Assembly (NCBI RefSeq): GCF_902459725.1
Contig: NZ_CABPSH010000002.1
Location: 434,001 to 498,000, forward strand
Length of the DNA stretch: 64,000 bases
Direction of reading: 5' to 3'
DNA from: Pandoraea eparura
GTDB lineage: Bacteria > Pseudomonadota > Gammaproteobacteria > Burkholderiales > Burkholderiaceae
Made by a program: the position numbers and the translations under genes. Of the stretch, positions 53,619-62,543 are shown piece after piece. The notes beneath the pieces were generated by a model. That model was given only the letters and a program-made list of their open reading frames with translations. It did not search any database and had not been told where the DNA came from. Numbering within the stretch: the stretch's first letter is position 1; each line of letters opens with the position of its first letter.

Positions 53619-53662
53619 GTTGTTTCCTCTTCAGGCGGCGGGGCAAGCCACCGCCCTTGTTA

Positions 53663-54457
53663 TCAATCCGCGGTGACGCCGCGAATTTCGCTTTGCGCAA
53701 AGCGCATTTGCTCCTCCATCACCATCTGGGCGAGCGTCTTCTTCAAATCATTGAATTCGCTGCCTGCCGTGTCGCGCGGACGGGGTAGTTCGATGACCAT
53801 GTCCCGCTTGACCGTGCCCGGCCGGTACGTCATGACGACGACCCGGTCGGCCAGATAGATCGACTCCTCGATGCTGTGTGTGACGAAAATGATCGTCTTC
53901 TTGAATTCCTCCCAGATGCGCAGCAGCTCGTCCTGCAACGTGCGGCGCGTGAGCGCATCGAGCGCGCCGAACGGCTCGTCCATAAGCAGGATCGGGCTGT
54001 CGAGCGCCAGCACGCGCGCGATCGCCACACGCTGACGCATGCCGCCCGACAGATCGCGCGGAAACCGGTCGCGAAACTCGCGCAGGTTCAACTTGCCGAG
54101 CAGCAGATCCACCCGCTCGTTGATCTCGGCGCGACGCATCCCCTTGATTTCCAGCCCGAAAGCGATGTTCTGCGCCACCGTCATCCACGGAAACAGCGCG
54201 TACTCCTGGAACACCATGCCGCGATCCGGGCCCGGCTCGGCCGCCGCGTGCGCACGACCGTCGATACGGATGGCGCCCGAGGTCGGTTGCACGAATCCTG
54301 CCAGCGCGTTGAGCAGCGTCGACTTGCCGCAGCCCGACGGCCCCAGCAGGCAGACGAATTCCCCTGCGCCAATGGTCAGATCGATGTCCTTGAGCGCATC
54401 GACGACGCCGCCCGGAATCGGGAACTGCTTACCCACGTGTTCAATTTCGATCAGCAT
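53663..54457 (-). CDS. ABC transporter ATP-binding protein (nitrate/sulfonate/taurine class)
   Basis: A 264-residue ATPase: Walker A GPSGCGKST, signature LSGGMRQR, Walker B ILLMDEPFGALD, His of the switch in VTHSIEES. It belongs to the TauB/SsuB/NrtD class. It is the third gene of a binding protein-permease-ATPase unit with short gaps. The substrate cannot be told from sequence. Confidence 0.92.
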   Translation of the reverse strand: MLIEIEHVGKQFPIPGGVVDALKDIDLTIGAGEFVCLLGPSGCGKSTLLNALAGFVQPTSGAIRIDGRAHAAAEPGPDRGMVFQEYALFPWMTVAQNIAFGLEIKGMRRAEINERVDLLLGKLNLREFRDRFPRDLSGGMRQRVAIARVLALDSPILLMDEPFGALDALTRRTLQDELLRIWEEFKKTIIFVTHSIEESIYLADRVVVMTYRPGTVKRDMVIELPRPRDTAGSEFNDLKKTLAQMVMEEQMRFAQSEIRGVTAD

Positions 54458-54467
54458 GTCGCTCGCC

Positions 54468-55304
54468 TCACTTGGTTTCGAGACCACGGTGCCACTTGAG
54501 CAGGTGGTTGTTGAGACGATCCATGCCCAGATCGATCACCAGGCCGAGCAGACCGATGGTCAGCATGCCGGCGATGATCTTGTCGGACCACATGTATTCG
54601 CGCGCTTCCAGAATGCGGTAGCCGAGACCGTTGTTCACGGCGATCATCTCGGCCACGATCACGACGATGAACGCCGTACCGATGCCGATGCGAATGCCCG
54701 ACAGGATGTACGGTGTCGCCGCCGGCATGATGACGCGGCGAAAGATCGTGAACTGGCCCGCCCCGAGATTGCGGGCTGCGCGCAGATAGATGCCGTCGAC
54801 GTGACGTACGCCCGCGATCGTGTTCATCAGCACCGGGAAAAACGCCCCGAGTGCGATGAGGAAGAACGCCGGCGGGTTGCCCAGGCCGAACCAGAGAATG
54901 GCCAGCGGGATGTAGGCGATCGGGGGAATCGGGCGCACCACCTGCACCAGCGGATTGAACAGCCCGTAGATGCGGCTGCTGGTGCCCATGAGCAGGCCGA
55001 GCGGCAGCGCGATCACCGCGCCCACGAGAAAGCCCATGACGACGCGGTACAGACTGTTGGCGGCGTCCGTGAGCAATTCGCTCGAATTCAGCCACGCGCC
55101 GACGCCGTCGGCCATCGTCACCGTCGGTTTGAGGTATTGCCACCACTTGGCGATGACCGCCAGCGGCGACGGGAGAATGATCGGATTGATCCACCCGAGG
55201 CCCGTGACGATCTGCCAGATCGCCACGACCGCGAGCGGAATCAGCACACCGCGCATCATGCGCGTAGTGCGCGAGGCACCCGAAGAAGCAAGCACAGCAG
55301 CCAT
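54468..55304 (-). CDS. ABC transporter permease (SsuC/TauC class)
   Basis: A 278-residue permease with about six helices and the coupling motif RRVIMPAATPYILSGIRIGIG (EAA loop). PSPLAVIAKWW near the N-terminus is typical of the class. It is 14 bases downstream of the binding-protein gene and 10 bases upstream of the ATPase gene. Confidence 0.92.
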   Translation of the reverse strand: MAAVLASSGASRTTRMMRGVLIPLAVVAIWQIVTGLGWINPIILPSPLAVIAKWWQYLKPTVTMADGVGAWLNSSELLTDAANSLYRVVMGFLVGAVIALPLGLLMGTSSRIYGLFNPLVQVVRPIPPIAYIPLAILWFGLGNPPAFFLIALGAFFPVLMNTIAGVRHVDGIYLRAARNLGAGQFTIFRRVIMPAATPYILSGIRIGIGTAFIVVIVAEMIAVNNGLGYRILEAREYMWSDKIIAGMLTIGLLGLVIDLGMDRLNNHLLKWHRGLETK

Positions 55305-55318
55305 CCGTTCGCCTCGCT

Positions 55319-56287
55319 TTACTTGATGTTCAGCTTCGTCTTCGCCTTGGCGAGCAGGTCGAGCTTGACCCAGTCGCCCGCGTTCGGCACCGGATCCTGC
55401 AGCCGGCCCACGCCATATTGCTTCATGAGGTCGGTCGTGAGCTGCACGTGCGAGGTGCTCAGATCGTAGCTATACGGCGAGTTGCTGATGGCGTCGGTGA
55501 AGTCCTGCGTCGTGATCTGGTTCTTGAACATGTCCTCGCGCACGAACTTCTCTGCCGCCTGCGGGTGCTGAATGAAGAAGTCGGTCGCCTCGACGAACGC
55601 ATACATCAGGCGCTGCGCCACGTCCGGCTTTTCCTTGTAGAGCTTTTCGGTGATCACGAGCGCGCGCACCGGCTCGCCGAGCGGCGTGTCGTAAGGCTTG
55701 AGCATTTCCACGCCGAAGCCCTTGTTGATGGCCTGCGAAGCCTGCGGCTCCGACTGACACATCGCATCGATGCTGCCGGCGGCAAGCGCCTGGTTCAGAT
55801 CGGCATACGCCATGAACAGGATCTGCACGTCCTTGCCCGGCTTATCCGACCACGTCAGGCCGGCCTTGGCCAGCTCGGCGTACAGAATCAGCTCCTGGGC
55901 GCCGCCACGGGCCACACCCACTTTCTTACCCTTGAGATCGGCCACCTTGGTGATCGGCAACCCCTTCTTCGCGACGAGACGCACGCCCCCCTTCGCGAAT
56001 CCGGCCACGGCGTAGATCGGCGCGCCCTGCGCACGACCCGCAATGGCGGCGTCCAGCGCGCTTGCCGACACGTCGACCTGCCCCGCCACGATTGCAGGCA
56101 TGATGTCCACACCCTTGGCGAACATCCGCTCTTCGATCTTCAGGCCATATTTCGGCCCAATGACCTTCATGTACGACACCGCGCCGTAGTGGGCGAACTT
56201 CAGGTTCCCCAGACGGACCACATCGTCGGCAAAAGCGTGTAGCGAAGCCGCGCACAGCGCCGCAACGGCAAGACATTGCTTGAACAT
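55319..56287 (-). CDS. ABC transporter substrate-binding protein (NMT1/SsuA-like)
   Basis: A 322-residue periplasmic protein with a signal peptide (MFKQCLAVAALCAASLHAFA) and a type II binding fold: VRLGNLKFAHYGAVSYMK, VDIMPAIVAGQVDVSASALDAAIAGRAQG and VGVARGGAQELILYAEL. Family members bind sulfonates, nitrate, taurine, thiamine precursors or aromatic acids. No sulfonate or taurine oxygenase is nearby. The IclR gene and a palindrome upstream suggest control by a small organic effector. Confidence 0.9.
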   Translation of the reverse strand: MFKQCLAVAALCAASLHAFADDVVRLGNLKFAHYGAVSYMKVIGPKYGLKIEERMFAKGVDIMPAIVAGQVDVSASALDAAIAGRAQGAPIYAVAGFAKGGVRLVAKKGLPITKVADLKGKKVGVARGGAQELILYAELAKAGLTWSDKPGKDVQILFMAYADLNQALAAGSIDAMCQSEPQASQAINKGFGVEMLKPYDTPLGEPVRALVITEKLYKEKPDVAQRLMYAFVEATDFFIQHPQAAEKFVREDMFKNQITTQDFTDAISNSPYSYDLSTSHVQLTTDLMKQYGVGRLQDPVPNAGDWVKLDLLAKAKTKLNIK

Positions 56288-56659
56288 AAGGTCTCCTCTT
56301 TTATATGGACGGCTTGCCTTGTCCGTCTGGATTCCCGTAAGGGCACCGGATCGGGCGGCAGCACGTACTTGATAAAAGCAATACCTATGCCAACAACGTA
56401 AGTCCTTGATTTTAATATGGGAAGATGTGGAAAACCCGAAGAACCGTCATACGAAAAACCGGAAAGCGAGGTCCAATGCTTTCTGGATTTCCAGAAAAAT
56501 GGCCGAGCGTGGAATGTCGCGCGAGCTTTCGGGTAAATTCCGCCCAGCCGAAGCAACGCAGTGCGATGAAAAGGCGAAGCCCCCCCTTTGAAGGCATCGC
56601 CCCAAGCGGTCGGGCCCACCGAAGCGAGGCGGCGACCACCCGTGCGACCCGAGACCCGA
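56288..56659 (-). promoter_or_regulatory. Upstream region of the ABC importer operon
   Basis: These 372 bases hold no supported gene. They lie between iclR (upstream, same strand) and the binding-protein gene and include an AT-rich stretch at about 56370-56470, likely the promoter zone, plus an 18-bp palindrome at 56480-56497. Confidence 0.5.
56480..56497. promoter_or_regulatory. Palindrome, candidate IclR-family operator
   Basis: TTTCTGGA-TT-TCCAGAAA is a perfect 8-bp-arm palindrome. Its TGGA/TCCA core resembles operators of IclR-family regulators, and an iclR-type gene ends 163 bases away. Binding is inference. Confidence 0.5.
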
Positions 56660-57439
56660 TCAGGCGGATAACGCTTCCGGCAGGGGCGCCTGATAGCCCA
56701 GCGCCGCGGAAATCTCGGTGGCGCAAGCCGACAGGCGCGACGAGATATCGGGCAGCAGCGCCCGCGTCATGCGCGACGACGGACCGGAAGCCGACAGCGA
56801 CGCGATCACCTCGCCAGACGCATCGCGCACCGGCACCGCCACCGACACGGCTTCGGGCGCGAGCTCGCCGAAGCTCACCGCGCAATCCTGACGACGCACG
56901 TTGAGCAGCTCGGCGGCCAACTCGTCACGCTCGATGAGCGTGCCCGCCGTATAGCGCTTGCGCGGACGGCCCAGCACCTGCGCACGAACGTCGTCGGACG
57001 CGAACGCCAGCAGCACTCGGCCCGACGCCCCGACATACAGCGGACGACGATTGCCGACCACGCCGTGCACGCGCAACTCATGAGTCGATTCGACGCGCGC
57101 CACGCACAGCGACTCTAGCCCGTCGCGCACACGAAGCTGGATATTCTCGTTCAGTGCGCGGTTGAGCGCCTGGAGGTGGCGGTGGGCGACTTTCACGAGA
57201 TTGACCTGCTCGTGCCCCGCCACACCCAGCACCAACGCCTGCGCGCCCAGCACGTAGGTGACCGGGCTGCCCTCGCGCACCACCCAGCGGTGCTGCTCGA
57301 GCGTTGCCAGCAGACGAAAGGCACGCGACTTGTTCAGGCCGGCACGCTGCGCCAGTTCCGTCACACCCAGGCCAGGACACTCCCCAACCAGCGACAACAG
57401 CGTAAGCGCCGTATCGACCGAAGCGACTGTGTAGTCCAT
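56660..57439 (-). CDS. IclR-family transcriptional regulator
   Basis: A 259-residue regulator: N-terminal winged HTH (ASVDTALTLLSLVGECPGLGVTELAQRAGLNKSRAFRLLATLEQ) and a C-terminal IclR effector domain (GRVLLAFAS, SFGELAPEAVSVAVPVRDASGEVIASLSASGP). The ATG at 57439 shares one base with the stop of the upstream N-formylglutamate amidohydrolase gene, so the two are coupled. Confidence 0.93.
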   Translation of the reverse strand: MDYTVASVDTALTLLSLVGECPGLGVTELAQRAGLNKSRAFRLLATLEQHRWVVREGSPVTYVLGAQALVLGVAGHEQVNLVKVAHRHLQALNRALNENIQLRVRDGLESLCVARVESTHELRVHGVVGNRRPLYVGASGRVLLAFASDDVRAQVLGRPRKRYTAGTLIERDELAAELLNVRRQDCAVSFGELAPEAVSVAVPVRDASGEVIASLSASGPSSRMTRALLPDISSRLSACATEISAALGYQAPLPEALSA

Positions 57440-58323
57440 CAAACTTCCTCGCTATGTTGTTCGGCATAGGCGGCGAGCGCTGCCGCGAATTGGCCAAGTT
57501 GCGATTGCAGCGCCGGGAAGCCGTCATGCTTCTCGCCGTGCGATTCATTCAGGTAAAGCGCCTGGTTCAGCTCGATCTGCACGCTGTGGCGCCGCTCGGC
57601 GGGGCGTCCGAAGTGACGCACCAGATCGCCGCCGCCATCCTCGCCCCCCGGCGTGTTGTACGCGACGCGATACCCCAGTCGCGTGAATTCGGCGATGACC
57701 CAGCGCGAGAACGCCGGATCGGCCGTCGTGCCGTTGCCGTCGCTCACGAGCACGTCGGCGCGCGACATGCCGGCATCGATATCGAGCGCCCCGCCGCGCG
57801 ACCGCATCGAGTGACAGTTCAAGTGCCAGACCACGCCGTGCCGGTGCCAGGCGGCATCCAGCGCATCGCGCAGCGCCTGGCGGTACGGCAGGTAATAGTC
57901 GTGAATGCGGCGCTCGACCTCGGCCACCGACAGGCGCCGGTCGTAGAGCGGCACATTCGGCGCCGCAAACCGATGCAGCAGGCCGACACCGCGCTCGCTG
58001 TACGCTTGGGGACGCGCATCGTGCGGCCACAGGCTCGCGAGCAATTCGGGATCGATGTCGTGCTCGGCGCGGTTCGCATCGATGTAGGCGCGCGGGAACA
58101 GCGCGGCGACGAGCGTTGCGCCGTGATGCGTGGCCACGGACCACAATTCGTCGACGTACGCGTCGCCGCACGCGAGAATCGCGGCCGTCGGCGCAATGGT
58201 GTCGAAATCGGGAGGGAACACATGACCGCTGTGCGGCGCATCGATCACCAGAGGCAAACGCCTCCCCAGGCCCCCTTGTGGCGCTTCCACAAAATATCGG
58301 CCCTCGGTGACCTGACGGGACAT
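57439..58323 (-). CDS. N-formylglutamate amidohydrolase family protein
   Basis: A 294-residue member of the N-formylglutamate amidohydrolase (HutG-like) family: LPLVIDAPHSGHVFPPDF, DAYVDELW, ANRAEHDIDP, WHLNCHSM and VQIELNQALYLNE, with His, Asp and Glu residues expected to bind zinc. It would release formate and glutamate or act on a related N-acyl amino acid. No other hut gene is present, so histidine breakdown is not proven. The ATG at 58323 follows GAGGAG. Confidence 0.87.
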   Translation of the reverse strand: MSRQVTEGRYFVEAPQGGLGRRLPLVIDAPHSGHVFPPDFDTIAPTAAILACGDAYVDELWSVATHHGATLVAALFPRAYIDANRAEHDIDPELLASLWPHDARPQAYSERGVGLLHRFAAPNVPLYDRRLSVAEVERRIHDYYLPYRQALRDALDAAWHRHGVVWHLNCHSMRSRGGALDIDAGMSRADVLVSDGNGTTADPAFSRWVIAEFTRLGYRVAYNTPGGEDGGGDLVRHFGRPAERRHSVQIELNQALYLNESHGEKHDGFPALQSQLGQFAAALAAYAEQHSEEV

Positions 58324-58691
58324 GCAGTCTCCTCGTGTGCGTCCGGAACGCCCGTCTTTTATCTTTATGACAAGCGCATCGTTTTGCCAAGCAAAACAAG
58401 GTTTCAATATTCTGAAACAATGCCGGAGCGTCGGCAAGAAGCGGGTTGTTACGGCATATTTCGCGGCACGACGTCGCGAGACCGACAACGAAAATGATCG
58501 TTTCCTCGACGTTCACCGCAGATGTCGACGTGTTTGAAACGACTTAGCCGGCATGCGCCGACGGACGCGCGCGTATCGCCTATTGAACCGGGCTTCGCCT
58601 GTGACGCGTCGTAATCGAAAAACAAACAAAAACGCGGACCGTCTTTCGACGGCCCGCGTTCTGTGTCTGGCGACGAGGTGACGCTTGCGGA
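58324..58691. other. Intergenic region between the amidohydrolase gene and lipA
   Basis: These 368 bases hold the promoter region of the amidohydrolase-iclR unit (AT-rich around 58350-58420) and the lipA terminator. No gene is supported. Confidence 0.5.
58620..58660 (-). terminator. Intrinsic terminator of lipB-lipA
   Basis: On the minus strand AACGCGGGCCGTC and GACGGTCCGCGTT form a stem (one G-T pair) with loop GAAA, followed by TTTGTTTGTT. It lies about 30 bases after the lipA stop. Confidence 0.85.
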
Positions 58692-59702
58692 TCAGATGGC
58701 GTCGGCCACCCCCGCTTCGTGTGCCTGCACGTCGGCGTGATAGCTGGAGCGCACCATCGCGCCCACGGCGGCGTGCGTAAAGCCCATCTTGTAAGCCTCT
58801 TCCTCGAACATCTTGAACGTGTCGGGCGTGACGTAGCGACGCACCGCCAGGTGGTGCTCCGACGGCTGGAGATACTGTCCGATCGTGAGCATGTCCACGT
58901 TGTGGGCGCGAAGATCGCGCATCACTTCCAGGATTTCCTCGTCCGTCTCACCCAGGCCGACCATCAGGCCCGACTTCGTGGACACGTCCGGATGCTTTGC
59001 CTTGAACTCCTTGAGGAGCGTGAGCGAGTGCTGGTAGTCCGAGCCCGGACGCGCTTCCTTGTACAGGCGCGGCACCGTCTCGAGGTTGTGGTTCATCACG
59101 TCGGGCGGGGCGGCATTGAGGATGCCCAGCGCGCGATCGAGACGCGCGCGGAAGTCCGGCGTGAGAATTTCGATGCGGGTTTGCGGCGACAGCTCGCGCA
59201 CGTGACGGATACAGTTGACAAAGTGCTGGGCCCCGCCGTCGCGCAGGTCGTCGCGGTCGACACTCGTGATCACCACGTACTTCAGACGCATCGCGGCGAT
59301 GGTCTTCGCGAGGTTGAGCGGCTCGTCGACGTCGAGCGGGTCGGGACGGCCATGGCCGACGTCGCAGAACGGGCAGCGGCGCGTGCATTTGTCGCCCATG
59401 ATCATGAACGTGGCCGTGCCCTTGCCGAAGCACTCGCCGATGTTCGGGCAACTTGCCTCTTCACACACCGTATGCAGGTTGTGCTCGCGCAGGATCTGCT
59501 TGATCTCGTAGAAACGCGACGTGTGGGTGGCCGCCTTCACGCGAATCCAGTCCGGCTTCTTCAGACGCTCGATCGGCACGACCTTGATCGGAATGCGCGC
59601 CGTCTTGGCTTGCGACTTTTGCTTGGCGGTGGCGTCGTAGTCGCCGTCGATCGTGCGAACTTCCTTGTTCGCGGTGTCGTTCTGAGTCACGGTGGTGGTC
59701 AT
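58692..59702 (-). CDS. lipA: Lipoyl synthase
   Basis: A 336-residue radical SAM enzyme that inserts two sulfur atoms into octanoyl groups on lipoyl domains. The auxiliary cluster cysteines are in [12 protein letters not shown], the radical SAM cluster cysteines in CTRRCPFC, and the C-terminal Ser of the RSSYHA motif is present. It follows lipB by 24 bases. The ATG at 59702 gives the expected length. Confidence 0.97.
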   Translation of the reverse strand: MTTTVTQNDTANKEVRTIDGDYDATAKQKSQAKTARIPIKVVPIERLKKPDWIRVKAATHTSRFYEIKQILREHNLHTVCEEASCPNIGECFGKGTATFMIMGDKCTRRCPFCDVGHGRPDPLDVDEPLNLAKTIAAMRLKYVVITSVDRDDLRDGGAQHFVNCIRHVRELSPQTRIEILTPDFRARLDRALGILNAAPPDVMNHNLETVPRLYKEARPGSDYQHSLTLLKEFKAKHPDVSTKSGLMVGLGETDEEILEVMRDLRAHNVDMLTIGQYLQPSEHHLAVRRYVTPDTFKMFEEEAYKMGFTHAAVGAMVRSSYHADVQAHEAGVADAI

Positions 59703-59726
59703 GTTGGGGGCTTTCCAGACGTCCAA

Positions 59727-60434
59727 TCAGGCGGCGGCGTTTGCGCTTGCGGCCGGGTCGGCCTGCGACGCGGCTTCGGCCGACGCGGTGTGCTGGTCGA
59801 GATGATGACCGAGTTGCTGCGCCAGTCGCGCGGCCACTTCGTCCCAGCGGGGGGCCACGCCGAGCGTGGCCATGTCTACGGTTTGCAGTCCGGCGTAGCC
59901 GCACGGATTGATCCAGTCGAACGGGCGCAGATCCATCGCGACGTTCAGCGACACGCCGTGATAACTGCATCCATTGCGGATCTTCAACCCGAGCGCGGCG
60001 ATTTTCGCACCGGCATGCGCTGCGGAGCCGTCGCCCAGGCTCACATAGATCCCCGGTGCGCCGGCCCGGCGCTCAACGTCGAGATTATACGCGCCCAGGG
60101 TGTCGATCACTGCCTGCTCGATCAAACGCACCATTTCGCGCACGCCGAGCTTGCGCCGGCGCAGGTCCACGAGCAGGTAAATCACGACCTGCCCCGGTCC
60201 ATGATAGGTAATCTGGCCACCGCGGTCGACCTTGACGAGCGGGATACCGGTATTTGCCACGAGCAAGTGGGCAGGGTCGCCGGCCAGCCCAAGCGTGTAC
60301 ACAGGCGGATGCTGAACGATCCAGAGCTGGTCGGGGCCGTGCGGGCCACGCGTGTCGGTGTACGCGCGCATGGCGTCGAACGATGTGGCGTAGTCTTCGG
60401 TGCCGCGCCAGCACACTTCGATCGGGGAGGTCAT
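59727..60434 (-). CDS. lipB: Octanoyltransferase LipB
   Basis: A 235-residue enzyme that moves octanoate from ACP to lipoyl domains. Conserved parts are [12 protein letters not shown], the catalytic Lys in [17 protein letters not shown] and the catalytic Cys in INPCGY. The last 25 residues are an Ala-rich tail. It is the first gene of lipB-lipA. Confidence 0.96.
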   Translation of the reverse strand: MTSPIEVCWRGTEDYATSFDAMRAYTDTRGPHGPDQLWIVQHPPVYTLGLAGDPAHLLVANTGIPLVKVDRGGQITYHGPGQVVIYLLVDLRRRKLGVREMVRLIEQAVIDTLGAYNLDVERRAGAPGIYVSLGDGSAAHAGAKIAALGLKIRNGCSYHGVSLNVAMDLRPFDWINPCGYAGLQTVDMATLGVAPRWDEVAARLAQQLGHHLDQHTASAEAASQADPAASANAAA

Positions 60435-60681
60435 GCGCGCAATTTTAACGAAACCCGCGCAGTCTTGCTCGAAGCGGCGCGACCGGGCGCGCGTTGGCAG
60501 CTTTTACGGCGACGTTTCGCACTTCAGGGTTGCCCGGGGTCTCACAGCGCGTTGTGAATGTCATTGACACATCGACCGCGTCGACGCCGGCCCCCAACAC
60601 GAAACACGCGCCCGTTGGCGGCGAAGGCCAAGGGGCGCGTAATGTCACTTAACCCGAGCGCCGGGTCCGCAAGGGGTCGCG

Positions 60682-61014
60682 TCAGGCCGCCGACGCGCAG
60701 GCGTTTGCTTCGCGCGATGCCCGGCGTCCGGCGAGCCACCGGCGCAGCGCACGGGCCAGCGGGAAACGGTGCGCCACTTCGCGCAGCAATTCGGCTTCCG
60801 CCACCTCGTCGGACGACACCCAGTAACGGCGGCCGGGTTCAACCACGAGGCGCTGGCCGGGCATGAGCCAGTAATCGCGCGGATCGCCCGCACGTGTCAC
60901 CCAAACCGCCGCGCCGCGCGCGACCAGCGTATGCTCATGATGCAAGTCGAGGCTGATCACTTCCCCCGGACGGATACCGTAGAAGTACTGCACCTTTGTT
61001 AAATTGTTTTGCAT
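60682..61014 (-). CDS. DUF2917 family protein
   Basis: A 110-residue protein with VQYFYGIRPGEVISLDLHHEHTLVARGAAVWVTRAGDPRDYWLMPGQRL, the DUF2917 pattern, a probable cupin-like beta fold. No function is known. It is divergent from a LysR gene with a 100-base gap, an arrangement seen in other Burkholderiales, so the LysR protein may control it. The 247 bases between it and lipB show no clear gene or terminator. Confidence 0.8.
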   Translation of the reverse strand: MQNNLTKVQYFYGIRPGEVISLDLHHEHTLVARGAAVWVTRAGDPRDYWLMPGQRLVVEPGRRYWVSSDEVAEAELLREVAHRFPLARALRRWLAGRRASREANACASAA

Positions 61015-61114
61015 TTTACGACCCCCACTCAGTGCGAGACAATGACTGAATCATAGAGACTGGCGGGCGTCTGACCAAACGACATATTTTCACGGCCTTG
61101 CCAATAAAACTCAC

Positions 61115-62137
61115 ATGGATATTCGGAGACTTCCCAACCTGAGCGCCTTGCGCGCCTTCGAGGCGGCGGCCCGCCTGGAGAGCTTCTCGCGCGCGGCCGA
61201 GGAGTTGTTCGTCACACACGGCGCCATCAGCCACCAGATTCGCGCGCTGGAGCAGGAGCTGGGGACGACGCTTTTCGCACGCAACGGCAAACGCATCAGC
61301 ATCACGCCGGCGGGGCGCCAGTACGCCGCCTCGATCCGTACCGCGCTCGGCGACATTGCGCAGGCGACGCGCAAGTTGCAGGCGGGCACGCGCAGCGAGC
61401 GGCGGCTGGTGCTCACGACCATGCCGTCGTTTGCGAGCCGTTGGCTCACGCCGCGCATCGGACGTTTCATCGACCGGCATCCGGAGCTTGAAGTGGAGTT
61501 GCGATGCAGCGCCCAGTTGGTCGACTTCGAGCGCGACGATGTCGACGTTGCCCTTCGCATGGGCAAGGGCAACTGGCCTGGGCTGCACATCGAGAAAGTG
61601 CTCGACGACGTGTTTTTCCCGGCCTGCAGTCCGACGTACAACAACGGACGTTTGCCGCAGACGGCGGAGGAATTTGGTCGCAGCACGTTGCTGCGCTCGG
61701 AGGGCGAGCCGTGGGCGCCGTGGTTCGCGGCGGCGGGCTTCGATTTGCCAGAGCCGACACAGGGCATGATGTACGAGGATTCCGGGATGCTGTCGCAAGC
61801 GGCCATCGTCGGCCAGGGCCTGGCGCTCGTACGCCGCTCGCTGGCCGTGGGCGACATCATGGCGGGACGCCTCGTGCGGCTGTCCGACGTCGACACGCCG
61901 TGCGACTGGGATTACTACTTCGTGTGTCCACCCGCCGTGCTGCAGACGCAGCGAGTCCAGGCGTTCAGAACGTGGTTCCTGGAAGAATTGAAGGCCTTTG
62001 AGTCGGTGAAGGACATGCAGCGCCGCCCGACCCAACCGAATGCCGCCGCCTGGGAGGCCGGCGAGGTGTCACCCGACGCGCAACCGAGATTCCCGTCCCG
62101 CCTGCCGCCCGATGACGGCGCACCGACGCACGCTTGA
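61115..62137 (+). CDS. LysR-family regulator, GcvA-like
   Basis: A 340-residue LysR regulator: N-terminal winged HTH (LPNLSALRAFEAAARLESFSRAAEELFVTHGAISHQIRALEQELG) and a substrate-binding domain with features of the GcvA/AmpR group (LTTMPSFASRWLTPRIGRF). The C-terminal 45 residues are Pro-rich and outside the domain. It is divergent from the DUF2917 gene. Confidence 0.92.
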   Translation: MDIRRLPNLSALRAFEAAARLESFSRAAEELFVTHGAISHQIRALEQELGTTLFARNGKRISITPAGRQYAASIRTALGDIAQATRKLQAGTRSERRLVLTTMPSFASRWLTPRIGRFIDRHPELEVELRCSAQLVDFERDDVDVALRMGKGNWPGLHIEKVLDDVFFPACSPTYNNGRLPQTAEEFGRSTLLRSEGEPWAPWFAAAGFDLPEPTQGMMYEDSGMLSQAAIVGQGLALVRRSLAVGDIMAGRLVRLSDVDTPCDWDYYFVCPPAVLQTQRVQAFRTWFLEELKAFESVKDMQRRPTQPNAAAWEAGEVSPDAQPRFPSRLPPDDGAPTHA

Positions 62138-62270
62138 ATCCGACGACGCACGCCAACGTCTGAAGCCAACCACCCAATTCAACCGCGCAAGCGAGCGGCT
62201 GGACGTCGCGTCCAAAGCGCGCTCGCCGGGTGCATGCATCGCCTGCGCCCCGCCAGGCGTTGTAGGCGCC

Positions 62271-62543
62271 TTACAGCACCACCTTGACCATCGGATGCCC
62301 GGTCAGCGCACGATAGATATCGTCGAGATGAGCTTTCGAGTGGGCGCGCACCGTGACGGTCAGACCGAGATATTTGCCCGTGCTGGACGGGCGCATCTCC
62401 ACGGTCGCGGCGTCGAATTCCGCATCGAACTCACGCAGCAGCGCCACGATCGCGTCGGCGAAACCGTCCTGCGTCGCCCCCATCACCTTGATCGGAAAGT
62501 CGCACGGAAACTCGAGCAGGCTTTCCTTTTTTTCCGTGGTCAT
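62271..62543 (-). CDS. YbeD/DUF493 family protein
   Basis: A 90-residue small ferredoxin-like-fold protein: LLEFPCDFPIKVMGATQDGFADAIVALL and RPSSTGKYLGLTVTVRAHSKAHLDDIYRALTGHPMVKVVL. YbeD is commonly encoded next to lipB. Its start overlaps the dat stop by four bases. Its role is not established; a regulatory link to lipoate metabolism is suggested by synteny. Confidence 0.92.
   Translation of the reverse strand: MTTEKKESLLEFPCDFPIKVMGATQDGFADAIVALLREFDAEFDAATVEMRPSSTGKYLGLTVTVRAHSKAHLDDIYRALTGHPMVKVVL

Noticed and set aside
53689-53704. 16-bp palindrome CGCTTTGCGCAAAGCG as an operator for dctA
   Set aside because: It lies inside the 3' coding part of the ATPase gene, encodes plausible residues there, and has no further support.
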